Shown here one piece after another: positions 11,801-24,500 of a DNA stretch of 64,000 nucleotides (positions are counted from its first letter, which is position 1; the number at the start of each line of letters is the position of its first letter). Under the pieces are notes generated by a model. It made no database searches and had not been told where the DNA came from. It saw only the letters and a program-made list of their open reading frames with translations. The translations under genes were made by a program, and so were the position numbers. This stretch comes from Gymnogyps californianus (lineage: Eukaryota > Chordata > Aves > Accipitriformes > Cathartidae), in contig NC_059482.1 of assembly GCF_018139145.2 (NCBI RefSeq), positions 6,274,294 through 6,338,293 of the forward strand, in the 5' to 3' direction.

Positions 11801-14800
11801 AGCCATCCAGGATAATTTATGCTGGTCCTCAGTAAATTCAACCAGACATGAGAAATCCCCTGAACACGGGAGTCTCCAGGAAGAATGTCTCCCTTGGCTT
11901 AGCTTGGCATGGATGGTGGCAGGCACTGTAATATACTGATGCTGACACTGACAAAAGTTCCTTAGAAGCCCGCTTTAAACTACAGTGCAGCACATGCAAG
12001 AAAATTGTTGCTGGTTTAAAAAACACTGCACTGTTGGCAGTGGAAAAAAATGGGTCCAAGTGAGTTAAGCTCCATCATCTTGCTGCGATAAAGGAAAAAG
12101 ATGGAGCTCCATTCCATGCTGGGCTCCATTTCATACAACATCCAAATGCCTCTAGTTTCCCAGAGCGAACTCTCTCGCAGGGTAAAGTACCCTTCAAGAT
12201 CAAGCCAAGCCGTCACAGGAAGGTGTTGGTGGGGTTGCAAATGCGTAGTCACCACGGCACGGTGATTTGGGGCAGCAAAGCTATTGGAGCTGAAGTGTGC
12301 TGGAAATAGAGCAATGATCTACGTGGGGCCACCTATCTGACATCTGAGAGGAACAAGCATGCTGAAAGAGTCCAGCAAGCCAGCTTGCTTTTACGGGAGA
12401 TTATTTTTCCCTTTGGACCAAACTATGGTGTATTAAAGTTTCTCTTTACTGTATCAAGAATTGACACCGACACTGACTGTAGATTGCACTGAAGAACACC
12501 CTCGGCCTCATGAATCATCTGCTGTAATTCTTCAGGAATGAACAAGCAAGAGAGGTACTGCAAGAAACGGGCATTTCTTGTGCTGTTCCCATGCTTCCCG
12601 GCATACTCTGCCATGTGAATCTGCCCTCCCGAAATCCATAAAACCCGCAAGCAGGCTCTCAGACATTTAATTTGAAAGATCTCTGTTTAAATCGTTTTTG
12701 ACTTGTGCCAGGGCAAGCCTGTCCTCCAGTTAATTATGTTCTAAGCACATAGAGAGCTAGTGAAAACAGTCACTTCATAACCATTTTCTTTTTGTAAACT
12801 CAGAGTACTTAGATCTGCATCATTTAATCATAATAGAGCCATATGCATGCAGCTTAACTTTTCTGGAAACCAAAATTAGCTAGAAGATGTTTTGGCCTAT
12901 TCCTGAAATGCTTGTGTATGGGGAAAAGTGCTTTGAGCGCTCCAAATGGGTACAAGCTCCCAGACCTTGTAGGAGTGGAGAAAAGTTCATGTCAGGAGTG
13001 CTCCCCACCTCTGCACTGGCTGCACTGCAACAAATACATCCTCGATGCAATTTTAAAGTAAAGTTTACTGCCTGGTGGGGCTGTTAACTAGCACAAAGAA
13101 GCTAAAAGAGAGACTAAGCTGCTGGATGTAGGGCAAAGATTAATCTCATTTTGGGGCAGTTTTAGGGGTGTGATTACCTGGTCCACAGAAAGTTATTGTA
13201 GTTATTTCAACATGACTCTAAAATAGAGCAGAGGAACATTTCTTTCTTAGATATTTACATATTTTGCAGATATTTGAAAAAATATAATAGCCTTAATGAA
13301 ATTCAAACCTATTTACCTAACTAGGCAGTGCTTTAATTTGCATGTCAGTTTAGATATATCTCTGGGTACCTTGAAAACTCTGGATAAGGCACATGCTCAA
13401 GTCATTGTCTTAAAAATGATTAGTGAACAGCCACAGAAATGATTACATCCAGAGGAGATCGCTGTAGCACACCCACCAGAAGCTCTAGGGCTTGGTGCTG
13501 AGCTTGCAGTTGTGTTTTGCCAGCGGGACTTTGCGGCAGTCACAGCAGCTTTATTCCAGTGGGAGTAGTGCCTGAGTCAATCCAGCATCTTCTGGTGCTC
13601 TTTGATACCCAGCTGTGCTTCTCTGCCAAAATCCCAACTGATGTAGAGAGAGGATGGTGAAACCATAGGGCATTCCAAAAAGTTCCTAAAAAGCTTTGGA
13701 TAAGCTTAAGGAAACGGTGTAATCATCTCCTGATAGATATCTTGCTACTACCCCACTTTCCTGTATTAAAGCTGTCAAAACTTGCTGAGAAAACTTTTAA
13801 GAGAATTTACCAATATGGCTTTAGTTTCAAAATACTAGTTACTAACAGGGCGGATACTCTGAGTGTTACAGGGATGAAACTATTAATTAAAGGTCGCTTC
13901 CAGAACTCTCTGTGGCTACAGAATTGCAACACAAATTTGCAGAGGAAATAAACATCGTAGGCTGCAGCCCATCTTGCAGCCAGCTGTTGGCCACCAGCTG
14001 AATACTCCCTCGCAGGGATAATGTGGAACATACCTTGGTAAGATTAAAAGGCATATTTTTGGGATCCCCTCATTTGGGTTGGATTCTACTAATTTTTACA
14101 GTAATTCTTTGCCCAGCTCTCGGTTCAAGAGACTTAATAAATTTTCCTCTGGCCACTGTGGCTTTTTGTCATCCAAACAGCCTCCAGCCTGCTAGGCTGA
14201 GCTGGTCCTGCCAGAAGCAGGGATTCCTGTCTGGTGCCAGTCGCACACAGGTCCGGCACAGGGGATCAGTGACAACCGAGGCTCCTTTAAATGCAGAAGG
14301 GAAACGAAGTGCATGGAGGACAGGAGGATGATGAGGGAGAGGAATATGGTGAGAAAGGAAAGGAGAGTAAAGCCGGGGAAGTGAAGCTGGTTGCAAATGC
14401 ATTTATCCCTTCTCAGGAAGCTCATTCTAGAAGCAGCTCCAGAAGGTAGTGCTGGTAACTGATGCTACCTGGTCTAGGTCTAACTTGCTGTCATGCTGAC
14501 ACATATCAGGAAATCAAACCCCCTCTCTCTTGCCAGTGCTCCTGAATATTGATTCCTAATTCCACAACCTGGCCATTATTTGAAACTAAAGCTTGCCACA
14601 AAGGAGAGTGTTAAAACACAGGTCAAGGACAAGCTTGCCCTCCATGCCTGCAGCAACTTACCGAGTGCTTTGTGAAAGCCATTTTGCCGTGAATGGATAG
14701 GGGGAAAAAAAAAGTATATTCAGCATGAATAAAACATGACAGTGATGTGCTAGCAAACTGTGATCTATTTTGACTATGATAACAGTGTAAACCTCAATGG

Positions 14801-16994
14801 GTGAGGACAAGACCACAGTGCACTGAAACCATGAAGTCAGCTTAACGTGACCATGGTCCACTTGAACTTCTCTGTTACTCCTGCCAGTTCCCCGCAATGT
14901 GCTGTGACTGTGATGTGCATCCAGTGAGAGTGAAGTGACACATAAGCATGGCATGACAGCAATGCCAGAAAAGATTTGGTGCTTGCTGTTTGTGGCCAGT
15001 TAGCCATGTGAATGCAAAATGTATGGGGCAGTTTGTAAAGAGCTGGTAGTAATCGTTTGTATGAATGATTTTGACTGAAGAGCATTTGGGTTTGAATGTA
15101 TAATACAGATTCCTCCTGTAGCAAGCCTCGATAGATGTTCAGTTACCACAGCTGTTGGCTGGAAGATTCACCTTATTTTAAGCGCTTTCTGATATTTGAT
15201 GCTGTCCTTTTTTGTCTTCACTTAATACAGTGACAGATTATTAACTGAGATACGTATGAAGATCGATATAATATAAAGATCAACATGTCCTTGAGTTTAG
15301 TGCACATAATTTTATAGGGAAGTGTTTTTTCCCCTCTCCATTTGGCTTGATTATTCAAGAGTTCTTTAACCACTACAACAGAATCCTTTTCAGAAGAGCA
15401 TTTTTCTTTCACCCTAGTTGCTATGAGAACATGAATCATCTCTTTAGCACAATAGCAACAACTGTAGTGCTTAAGTGCATCCACTGATTTTTTACTGTTT
15501 GTTCTTTGCTCTCAACAAGATAAGCTGTTGTTATTTCTTTCTTCTTGAACAAGCATAACATGATTGCTGAAGTAGTAGGAATAATTGGACCAAATAGTGA
15601 GGCGGTTAATGTAAACAGAAAGAATTTATCTCTTTCAAGTACAGTAAATTGTCCTCCAAAAATATGGAAATCTTGTCTATTTCTTGTTGTACCCTAGAGC
15701 AAATTTTGTTGAGTTTGTTGTCACATCATTATTTTCGGACTCTGTGAAATTGCTAATGAGGAACAGGCTGCTTTCATTGGAACAGTTGTGTGTGTTTAAG
15801 GCTGTGATGAGATGTGTATAGACCGGGGCTAAATCACTGGCACAAGGAAGGTTAACGTTCTCCTTGAACTAAACGTCTACCACAGGTGTCAGTGATCACC
15901 AAAACTGTTGCTCGGAGCCCGGTTGTGGGAGGGTGGCGCTGGCTTCAGCTGCAGTGAGTTAGTTTCTGCGAGAGAGGGTATAAACCGTGTAATCGGTTGT
16001 GTGAGGCTCTTTTAGCTGTGATGGGAGTGAGTTCTGCAGTGGAGGAAGATGGTATCAAGAACTATTTTGCTTGGTCATTAAGACCCTGAGCTGTTGCCTT
16101 AGATGACCTGCTTTTGGGAATTGTAAGCATGTTTTTAAATTTCTTAAATAACCAGTAAAATTAGTTATTCTCTCTGACAGAGGAGGGATTTTTGGGTGTA
16201 CTTTGTATATTCATTTTCAGGCTACTCTTTTGTTTGCTCTGTACCCACTGCTAAAGGCAGTATTTTCACAACATTAGGTCTGCTTGAGTAAAATGGTTTC
16301 TCTGGAGAAGGATCCTTGAAAAACAAAGGTTGGTGGACTTATTTGACAGTCTCTTGGTGTTTGCTAACCTTTGCCTACCTTCCTAAAGCCTTCCTTCAAA
16401 CTTCCTAATCTTTAACTCCTAAGATGGTTGTGGAAATCAATGTTGTTTGTAGATGAGAAAGATGGGTATCTGTGTCAAGTGGAAATGAAATGTGTTCTAG
16501 ATGGGATGAGACAAGAGGTTGTGAGAAGTTTGTGAAAGCACTTAAATGTTGGAGGCTAGTGGCTCTTGCTAGGACTTATGTGCCTGACTTAAGAAAGAAG
16601 CTTCTATTCCATCCTCGTTTGGCACCTGTGGTTCATATAATCTATAGCCCCTTTTAAAGATGGGAATAAATGCTATGCAGATGTGTCTAGACAGGTGAGA
16701 TATGGCTAATGATCAGCTGAGACAATTTTCCCAACAGCATCTTAGATTTTAATTATTTATAGATCTATAAGCATGTACTATGCACTTCTGTAGCACAGGT
16801 GAATTAGAATGGAAAACCATGAAAGCTTATATTCAACCAGTGTTTTCAATAGTATCAAATTATTATGCCAATAAAACATGTAAAATCTCTTCAAGATCAA
16901 ACAGGCATTTGATGTGCTGATTCTGATCTGGAAGAAAAAAAAAAAAAAGAGTGATTGTTATCTGGTACTTGTAGCTTTGAATAGATAAAAGCAA
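8883..16994. other. Non-coding sequence, no gene recognised
   Basis: I see no gene here. The longest open frames are about 100 codons, without splice or promoter context. Minor simple tracts are a run of 15 T at 11478-11492, (AAAG)n at 11621-11635 and a run of 14 A at 16935-16948. A good-looking acceptor (TTTTGTTTCAG) ends at 10769 and is followed by an open frame, but no matching donor is found. Confidence 0.55.
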
Positions 16995-17080
16995 TGGCCC
17001 AGACCTTGGCTAAAGTAAATTAATACAACTCCATTGACTTCAGGGAAACAATGTGGATTTATACCAAGTGATGGATCTGT
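16995..17080. mobile_element. Ancient palindromic repeat (CAGACCTTGG...CCATTGACTTCAG...GGATCTG)
   Basis: The left arm (GGCCCAGACCTTGGCTAAAG) and right arm (ATACCAAGTGATGGATCTG) are imperfect reverse complements around the core ACTCCATTGACTTCAGGGAA. This closely resembles a very common old repeat of turtles, crocodilians and birds, whose core I remember as 'aactccattgacttcagtgga', flanked by GGTGTAAAT-type blocks. It is short, diverged and non-coding, and it is one of the better lineage clues in the window. Confidence 0.65.
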
Positions 17081-20002
17081 TTTTACTGCTTGATAAAAAT
17101 CTAGAGGTTAGGCTTCTTCATCAATTCTTGTCTAAGAACTAAAGAAGGAAAAGATAATGGGGCTACAAGTAGGGATATGATTCAGTATTATTCTGATCTT
17201 AAACTTCTAACCTCAGGGGAAAGAGGTCTGAATACTTGGCATGGATCTTCCTTAAGTTTGATGAACTGCTTTACCATTGTATTTAATTGTTTGCAGCTAG
17301 TATTATATTGAGCTAAACTAAGATTATATGCAATTAAGCAAAAGAGGAGTATTGCATTGACTGTTGTTTAGAGTGCCTCATTAATTTGTATTATGTTGTT
17401 AATGTAGGGTAATCCACCAGCATTATTTAAACATAAAAATACTTAGGTAATCTGGTAGACCACACTAAGCTTCTAATCACTCTTTTTGGATACTTTCTGA
17501 AAATAACTAGGACCTCACTAAGCTATTTTTATATGTCATGTTTTCCTATTTGAAAAAAAAGAAATCTTGAGGCTCCTATTGCCTCAACAACAAGAAGACA
17601 GCAGAAGCTCTAATGCAGAGGCAAGCAGTGATATGAATAGAAATGAAACCTTAAAATATATATTAAGAAATAACCTGTATGTGGTAGTAAAACCAATTTC
17701 TTGGAGTTAACTAGATTTTGAGGCTTAATCATAATTTGTGAAAGTTGACCTCAAGTATGGAATCATGATGAAATTTATAGATAATCTAGTGAAATCTGAC
17801 ACTGTTACTCTTGACTGATTATGAATCAGAATTTACTGTCAGGGATATGTGTGTTTTGTTCTTGGATTTAGTGAAAACTAGGTTTTGGGAAATAAGTATA
17901 TTGCTTTGAGTGTGGGCCTTGTTATGTCTCATCAAAATGAACAGTAAAACTCCAGCTAGTTTCCAAGGAAGTGGGACTGATCTTGATTGTCCTCTTTGCA
18001 GGCAAATTCCTTGGGGCAGGTCACATTTTATGCAGTTATATGGAAATTTATGTTAGTAACTTGTAGGCAAAGACTGTTTCACAAAGCTGTGATAACCTTT
18101 CCTTACAGCAAATGAAGATCTGTGATTGACTGCTACAAAACATATTTTAAGAAAATTGTGAAATCCTGCGGCCACTTCATTTTATAAATACATAGCATCT
18201 CCCATAATTTAAGATCTATTTTCAAAAAAATCTATTTAAAATTAGCCATTAAGAATGTTGTTTTAGGCCTAAACCTTATTTGAGTGGATATTAACTACCA
18301 GTGATGACCAATTTTTTTCAATAATTATGTTTTAAATTATGGCCATATTATGACTTATCTAATGTGTAGTTTATATGTCTGGATCATTAGTAAAACAAAT
18401 ATCTTAACACTTGTTTGAAATCTTAAATGCAATCTAGAAATATTGTTATTTAACCTACTTTTCAGTTAATATTATTTCCTTATGTTTGAATGCTATTACC
18501 CATTCCTGAGGTCTGATGCAAAGACCTTTAATCCAAGGAGTGGCTTCAGTAGCAGTGGGTCTTGGACTGAGATGTGGTTGTTTCTAGGTCCTTAGTGTCC
18601 CCCCATGCAAATCGATGGGAAATACCCCACTGACGCAAGAACAAGTTCCTAAGATTGCAGGGCTGTTGGAGCCTTCAGGACACAGGTTCAAGCTCCAAGA
18701 TATGTGGTTTGAACCTGCTTTTCCCTGGGAGGCTTGCTTGGTTTTTTAAATACTTTGCAAGAAAGCGAAAGGTGGAGAGTGGCATCTCTTTACTTCCTGA
18801 CTCTGTAGTGCTTTTGCCAGTAGGTGCAACCGCTGGATTCACAGAGCGCAGCACTCCAACCATGTGAGATTGCAGAAGCATCTTCTCCGGTCCTTCAGAT
18901 GCCTACGCACAATGAGTTCATTGCACGTGGCTCTCGTGTGATATCACTGAGCAAGCGAGATGTAAAATGTCTTAAAGGCTCCAACTGTTACAAAAATAAA
19001 TCTTGCTGATTCTGATTCAAGTGAAACATAAAAATTAATGTAAACTCACTATCAGCAGGATCTTAATTTGATTTTTCTTTATTTTTTCTTTCAAACTTTT
19101 TAAAGATGTGTTAATCTTTAAAATCTCCACATAATAATAGAGAACTGGTTTTCCCACCCCTTGTACACAGCATCATCAAGACATAAAATATGTTTCTGGC
19201 CATCTGAGTATAATAATGAGGCAGCTGTACAGCTCGCTTTGGTTGTTTATACCTATTGGGCTCAGACCTGTTGCAGTGTCCTCTGGATGAACCTTTCTCA
19301 TCTCAGACCCTGCAATTTGATGTCTGCTCCAAGCATTGGTTAAAGACCAAGTTTCAGCAGTTCCTTTACTCTGTGTGAAATTTAGTGGATTTAAATCATC
19401 ACCTTTCTGGTGAAACATGCCAGTTTGAGGCTTGGAGATCTTGTGGCTTTGTTTTAAATAATGTCTGGGGCTGGGCTTCAGCCTTTGGCTTTGAAACCTG
19501 TCAGTATGCTGCATAGACTTGTGAAGTAAATCAGTACAGTTTATGTTATCGTAAACCATTGCATGTGGGATTTTTCTGAAAGAACTAAGAGAATTACAGA
19601 TATATAGAGTGTGTATATATAAGTACAAGCACAATGAGGTGAAGTCTCTCTAATTGCTTGAATTGGTACTAGCTTATTTAAATGGCTTTCATGTACACCT
19701 CAGCTAGTTTTTTATTTTAGTTTAGCTGTCAGTCCTTCCAATTCCAGAACCGGGAAGGGGATTTTGTCCTACTCCAGATCTCATGCTAATGTGTTTCTGA
19801 TGAGTGTGCATCCTGTGCAATACCTTCAACTGTAATTAATGGATGTTCATGTAGCAATTCTTTTTGCTGTGAAACTGATCCCTACCAAACGGTCTTTAAA
19901 TCTTACGTGAGGCTCCTTTTCCTCTTCAAACTGAAAGTCACCTTCATTCAGTGTGGAAACTGGACTAGGTACTCAGCCCTTTTTTCTTTTTTCTTTTTTT
20001 AG
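17081..20002. other. AT-rich non-coding sequence, no gene recognised
   Basis: The sequence is strongly AT-rich with dense stops, and open frames stay short until about 18.6 kb. The one long open frame nearby (minus strand, 19176-19634, 152 codons) has low-complexity, unrelated-looking sequence and no splice or promoter support. I regard it as chance. Confidence 0.55.
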
Positions 20003-20095
20003 TGTTTCTGTTTTGAGAGGTCAGAATTGCCCCTCACTAGGATTGCTGTCAGCCAGCATGACAACCAGGGAGTTCTGCTGGAGAAATATTTTGAG
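20003..20095 (+). CDS. Candidate internal coding exon, 31 codons, unknown gene
   Basis: A long, nearly pure pyrimidine tract (CTTTTTTCTTTTTTTAG) ends at 20002. A donor GAG|GTATGT, close to consensus, lies at 20096. The 93-nt segment between them is open in phase 0 and is an exact multiple of three. The peptide looks protein-like: after CFCFERSELPLT it reads RIAVSQHDNQGVLLEKYFE, ending with an amphipathic stretch (LLEKYFE) of the kind that begins a helix. I do not recognise the family. The exit phase (0) matches the entry phase of the candidate exon at 31783, whose peptide is also helical, so the two could be consecutive exons across an 11.7-kb intron. Chance remains possible, because a 64-kb window offers many decoy splice sites. 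Partial by nature: no start or stop codon belongs to it. Confidence 0.4.
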
Positions 20096-21492
20096 GTATG
20101 TGAAATTACTATCAGAGATTCGCCACTGACCATGTCACTTTGTATGCAGCATATCCAGCAGAAATATTCATATGCTGAAATAATTGTGAACTTACAGGAT
20201 GTTAGCCTGGGATAACTATAGCTTTACTGTGATACAATCTGGCTTGTAAATTTTTATCCTGTATACAAGCCCCCATATACATGCATAACACATAACTAAA
20301 ACCATGTTATCACTACTACACAAGCTAGTGCTGTAAAAATGCAACCGAAGCTAAATTTAAATACATGTGGAAGTGCAAAGCACTCAGCTTCTGTAACAAA
20401 GGTAAAATTGGGCTCCTGTGATAAAGATATATGTCCTTAATTTAGCCTGAGAAGTCACCAAACGCATTGTGTTGATGGTATGACCTAAACTAATCTTCTG
20501 TCCAGATTTTCAAAGATGAAAAAAATTCAGAAAACTAATCTAGTGCAATGCTGATAGCGTATGATGGTTGAGAGGTTGTAACATTATTTTAAAATATTAT
20601 AATGTAGCTGATGTGGGATTTTCTGTAATGCAACATCAGTTGTCTGTTATTTGCTTCAGACTATATTTACATGGGAGAATAAGACTAAAAAAAACTCAGC
20701 AGGTCTGTTAATACTCAAGGTACAGGTTATCATAAATGCTGGTAATGTTTTTCTATTCCTGTTTTTTTCCCTGTTATTACAGGGTTTTATGAAATGTATA
20801 AGATATGTGGCAACATGAAACATAATGTAACCTGGTATTTTCCTTGTTTGATGCTGCTCTTCATTTCTCTAAATCAAATGGGAGTGCTACCAGGTGCCCA
20901 GGCCCTTTAATATTCTGTTATACACAGTAGTCTACATAAACAGAGTAAACTCTAGAGCACACTATACCTATCATACACCACTAAGTGATTTTATTTGTAA
21001 AGCAAATTAAACATATCAAAACAAACAATTCTGGGTGAAGAGCACTGGAATGGAAGCATGGTATGTTGGTAAAGATGCTGTACTGAGTTTAAATTGGTTA
21101 AAATCTCAGTTCACTGGTTCTAAACCCATTCATTTTTCTTGGAGGGTTTTTGGGTCTGAAGCCTCTCCTGTGCTCAAGAGCTGCCTTTGGCTGGTGGCCG
21201 TATAGCTGAGGAAGGGATTTGTTACTGAGGAACAGTCTGAGAAACTACTGGCTGGAGGGGCTGAAACAATCCTGCTTTGAAGCAGGAAAAACCTTGAGGT
21301 GTTGACAGTATAGACAAGAGTTTGTTTTGTTTCCTCAAGTATAATTTTTGTTGCTTTGAGAACCTGGGCTACAACTCCCATTTTTAAAAGATTTTTAAAG
21401 GCTGTTTTTCATTTTTGTGTAAAGGACTCTTTTTTGGTATTGTCTACCTATAACTCTGGCCAAATATTTACATCTCCCCATGAGTGTGCTAT
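20096..21492. other. Probable intronic sequence
   Basis: This AT-rich stretch follows the donor at 20096. No repeat or further convincing splice-bounded frame is seen. Confidence 0.4.
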
Positions 21493-21565
21493 ATGGAGCA
21501 GTTGCAAAGAAAGTTGTTCCAGCTCTGGGAATCTTATGATACAGATATAAAATATAACAAGCCAG
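21493..21565 (+). other. Weak candidate exon with consensus donor
   Basis: The donor GCCAG|GTAAGTG at 21566 is near-perfect. Upstream, one frame is open from an ATG at 21493 and reads MEQLQRKLFQLWESYDTDIK then YNKP, ending in phase 1. The peptide looks protein-like (leucine/charged helix, then an acidic turn). An in-frame TGA lies just upstream at 21481-21483. An upstream acceptor would have to be one of several weak AG sites (21483, 21502), none with a good pyrimidine tract. It could be a first coding exon, an exon with a poor acceptor, or a decoy donor. No homologue is recognised. Confidence 0.2.
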
Positions 21566-24500
21566 GTAAGTGTGGTGGTGGGAGAATGAAAGAATTAAAT
21601 GGCAATAGCAGTGATAGAGTATCAGAGTAGAAATACAAGTGTCATTCTCAATCCCTGCCTATAGGATATCTTGGACAAGTTTCCAGTACTGAAATCTCTA
21701 CTATCATCCAAAACTTGGCCACAATTGATTGCTGTAGTTTCCAGACTCATCGTGCAGGCATCATAAGAAACCAAACTACCAAATTATTTTAAAATAATAG
21801 TATAGCATTTGCAAAATTCCCAATTTTCCCAAATAGCATCTTGGGTGAACCACAAGAGATGCATCTTGCAGGACCACAGTCTCCTCCAGCAAACCTGGAG
21901 AAACCCCACTGACTTGAATCGAAAATTCAAAGGATCCAAAAACTTTGAATCTTTTTTCCCTTTTAAAATTTTGGACTGTTTTATTAAAATGGTAAAGAAT
22001 TAGAAAAATATTTCTAGTTAATGTGTAGATTGAGAATATGTTAGGGAGATGGAAGACTGAAAACCAAGTCATAGCCCATTTTGCAGGCAGAGTATTTTGT
22101 ACAGCTTGAGTATCTGCCACTAAAAAGTTGTCATTCAGCAATGGTTACCACAGTATCAACAACTGAAATACCACAGCTGGTATAGGAAATATAATAACTA
22201 GTTGTCACAGGAGATTCAGGGTAGGAAATGTGTGCTATCTCCAAGGATAGTCTTTTTAATGCCTGTTTTTATAGGCAAGGTTCATCTCTGCACTGTTACT
22301 AACTCCAGATGTTGCTTCCAGCAGGGCATAGCAAAGCAGAATCCAATGGGGAAAGTAGGCAAATGAATTATGATATAAAGCACTTTTGTTCAAACAGACT
22401 TTTTCTGGAACAAGATAGGCATATGATGGAGTCTCTGTTATTGCAGTCTTTAACTCAAGCTTGGATATCTTTAAAAAAGTTGTGTTCCTGTGTTTTTAGG
22501 CTTTAGTCATCCTAATTCAATATTCATAATGATCCTTCTGACCGTGGATGGTTACCCCATCCTTGTTGGGGTGGTTTTTGTTAGTGACTGTGTATCTTAC
22601 AAGAGTGCCTTAATAAATCAGTAAGTAGGAGCTTGATCTAGTCATGTTTTTAATGACTACATGCTCAGTGAATTAAATCTCAATCCACCAGGACAGCTAA
22701 GTTATCTGAAAATGTTCCCCATCTTTGTGTCAAATTAACACGCTCCTTGTAATAAACGCCTACTTGTCTTTTCACAGATCAAATTAGTAGGATACTTATT
22801 CAAATATTACTCCAAACAGAAGAAAGTTCATTTAACTTCCTTTCTTTTGTCACCCAACTTTTGCTTCTAGTAACAAAAACCAACAACAAAAACCACAAAC
22901 AAAACCCCCCACACCACTAGCTTGAGACTATCGAAATTTCAAACCTTGAAAACAGATGGAATAAGGATATGCTATACATACCACTATGACAGTGGAGTAG
23001 AAAGGTAGCGTTTTAAGAAAGCCTGCCCAAATTGAGAAGAAAAATTTTCTATTCTGTGCTGAATTTCAAGGATCCTTTTTCACTTGGATCTTTGTAGTTT
23101 TGTTTCCTTCTGAGAAGGCAGAAGTTCAATTGCTTGGTCGCCCAACTTTGTTCCAAGATGTTGGCAGTGTGAAAGACTTTAATATAAAATAACAAATGGA
23201 CCACTGCAGCTAGGATTTAACCACCTACATTACACTGTACCAAAATCTAATACAAACCAATCGTCGTCTAATTTCTACAGCTGTAAAGATAAAGATTCGA
23301 AAGAGTGATTCCTGGATTGCACCAATGAGAGGTCAAAATCCCATTCTCAGGATTACTACAATAATTAGATCCAGATTCTTTTTCCTGTGGCTGAAAGGAG
23401 ACTTCAGGCTATCTAACTTCACATTCTGTTGTAAAGCTTCTAACAAAATGTTTTACTCTAAAAGTGTGTTAGATGTTAAAATTCCCAACAATACTCACAA
23501 AATATGGCTCCTATGCTGAGCTTAATTGAATCTGGTTATTTATTATGCAACATAAAACATTTATTACATGGGATGTGTTCAAGAACGTCTCCATTTAACA
23601 TATGTTTTCAGAAGTGCTTTACACAGTGCAAATTGAAAAGATAAATCTGAGGAGTGAAACCACCAAGGGTCAGGTAGTCCAGCCTGAGTCTTCAGAGCCA
23701 ACCATGGACTAATCCCTCTTGAGATGCCTCAGATGCATACTGCTTACATTGGGCTGTCCTTTTTCTTTCTCCAAAATTGTCTGTGTCCCTTCTGCAGTTT
23801 TTGTTTATCTGGTTTTTACAGAGTTTGTCAAGTATAACCACCCAGATTTTGTTCAGTTGCACATGATTTTCCATTTCTTCCCTCTACTTTTTTTCTCAGT
23901 TGTCTGTTATGAAATGTTACGGTCAGTGCTGTCCTGGCATAGTCCAGCTGTGTAAAAGGCACTATCCGATCACTGTCCATTTATTTTGTTGACAGCATGT
24001 GAACGGCAGGAAAGCTTGTGTGTGGCATAGCGTTGGCTGAAACCAGGGTCTAGGAAGCACAGGAAAATGGTTTTACTGTTTCAGATTCTGCAAAGCTATT
24101 TACTGTTCTGTGCAATTTTGCAATTCCTGGCAAGTCACCATAAATGTATGGTCTCACTCTGTTATGAATCCAAGACCATAAGTATTAACATTTCTTTTTA
24201 AATACTTTTTCTGCTTTTCCTTTATCTTTCTTAACACTAGTTAGGATGAATTTTTGAGTGAAGGGGAAGGAGGTGGTAACTGTGTTTTGCTCTTTTGCAA
24301 TAAGCTGTGCATATAAAATCATAGTAATTAGATCCTAGGGCTTCTTTTAAATCTGTCTGGCCTTTTATGCCATCTTGTGATGGGTAACAGAATTCGAACT
24401 TCTCTGAGGCATTGTCCTTTAAGGACATTGTAAACTCTTTCCAATGTATTTGCACTTAGATGTAAAACAGTGACTCTTCCATATTTATTTAGCAAATCCT

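Noticed and set aside
19176..19634. Minus-strand open frame of 152 codons, the longest in the window
   Set aside because: No splice or promoter context, no domain, and length within chance expectation.
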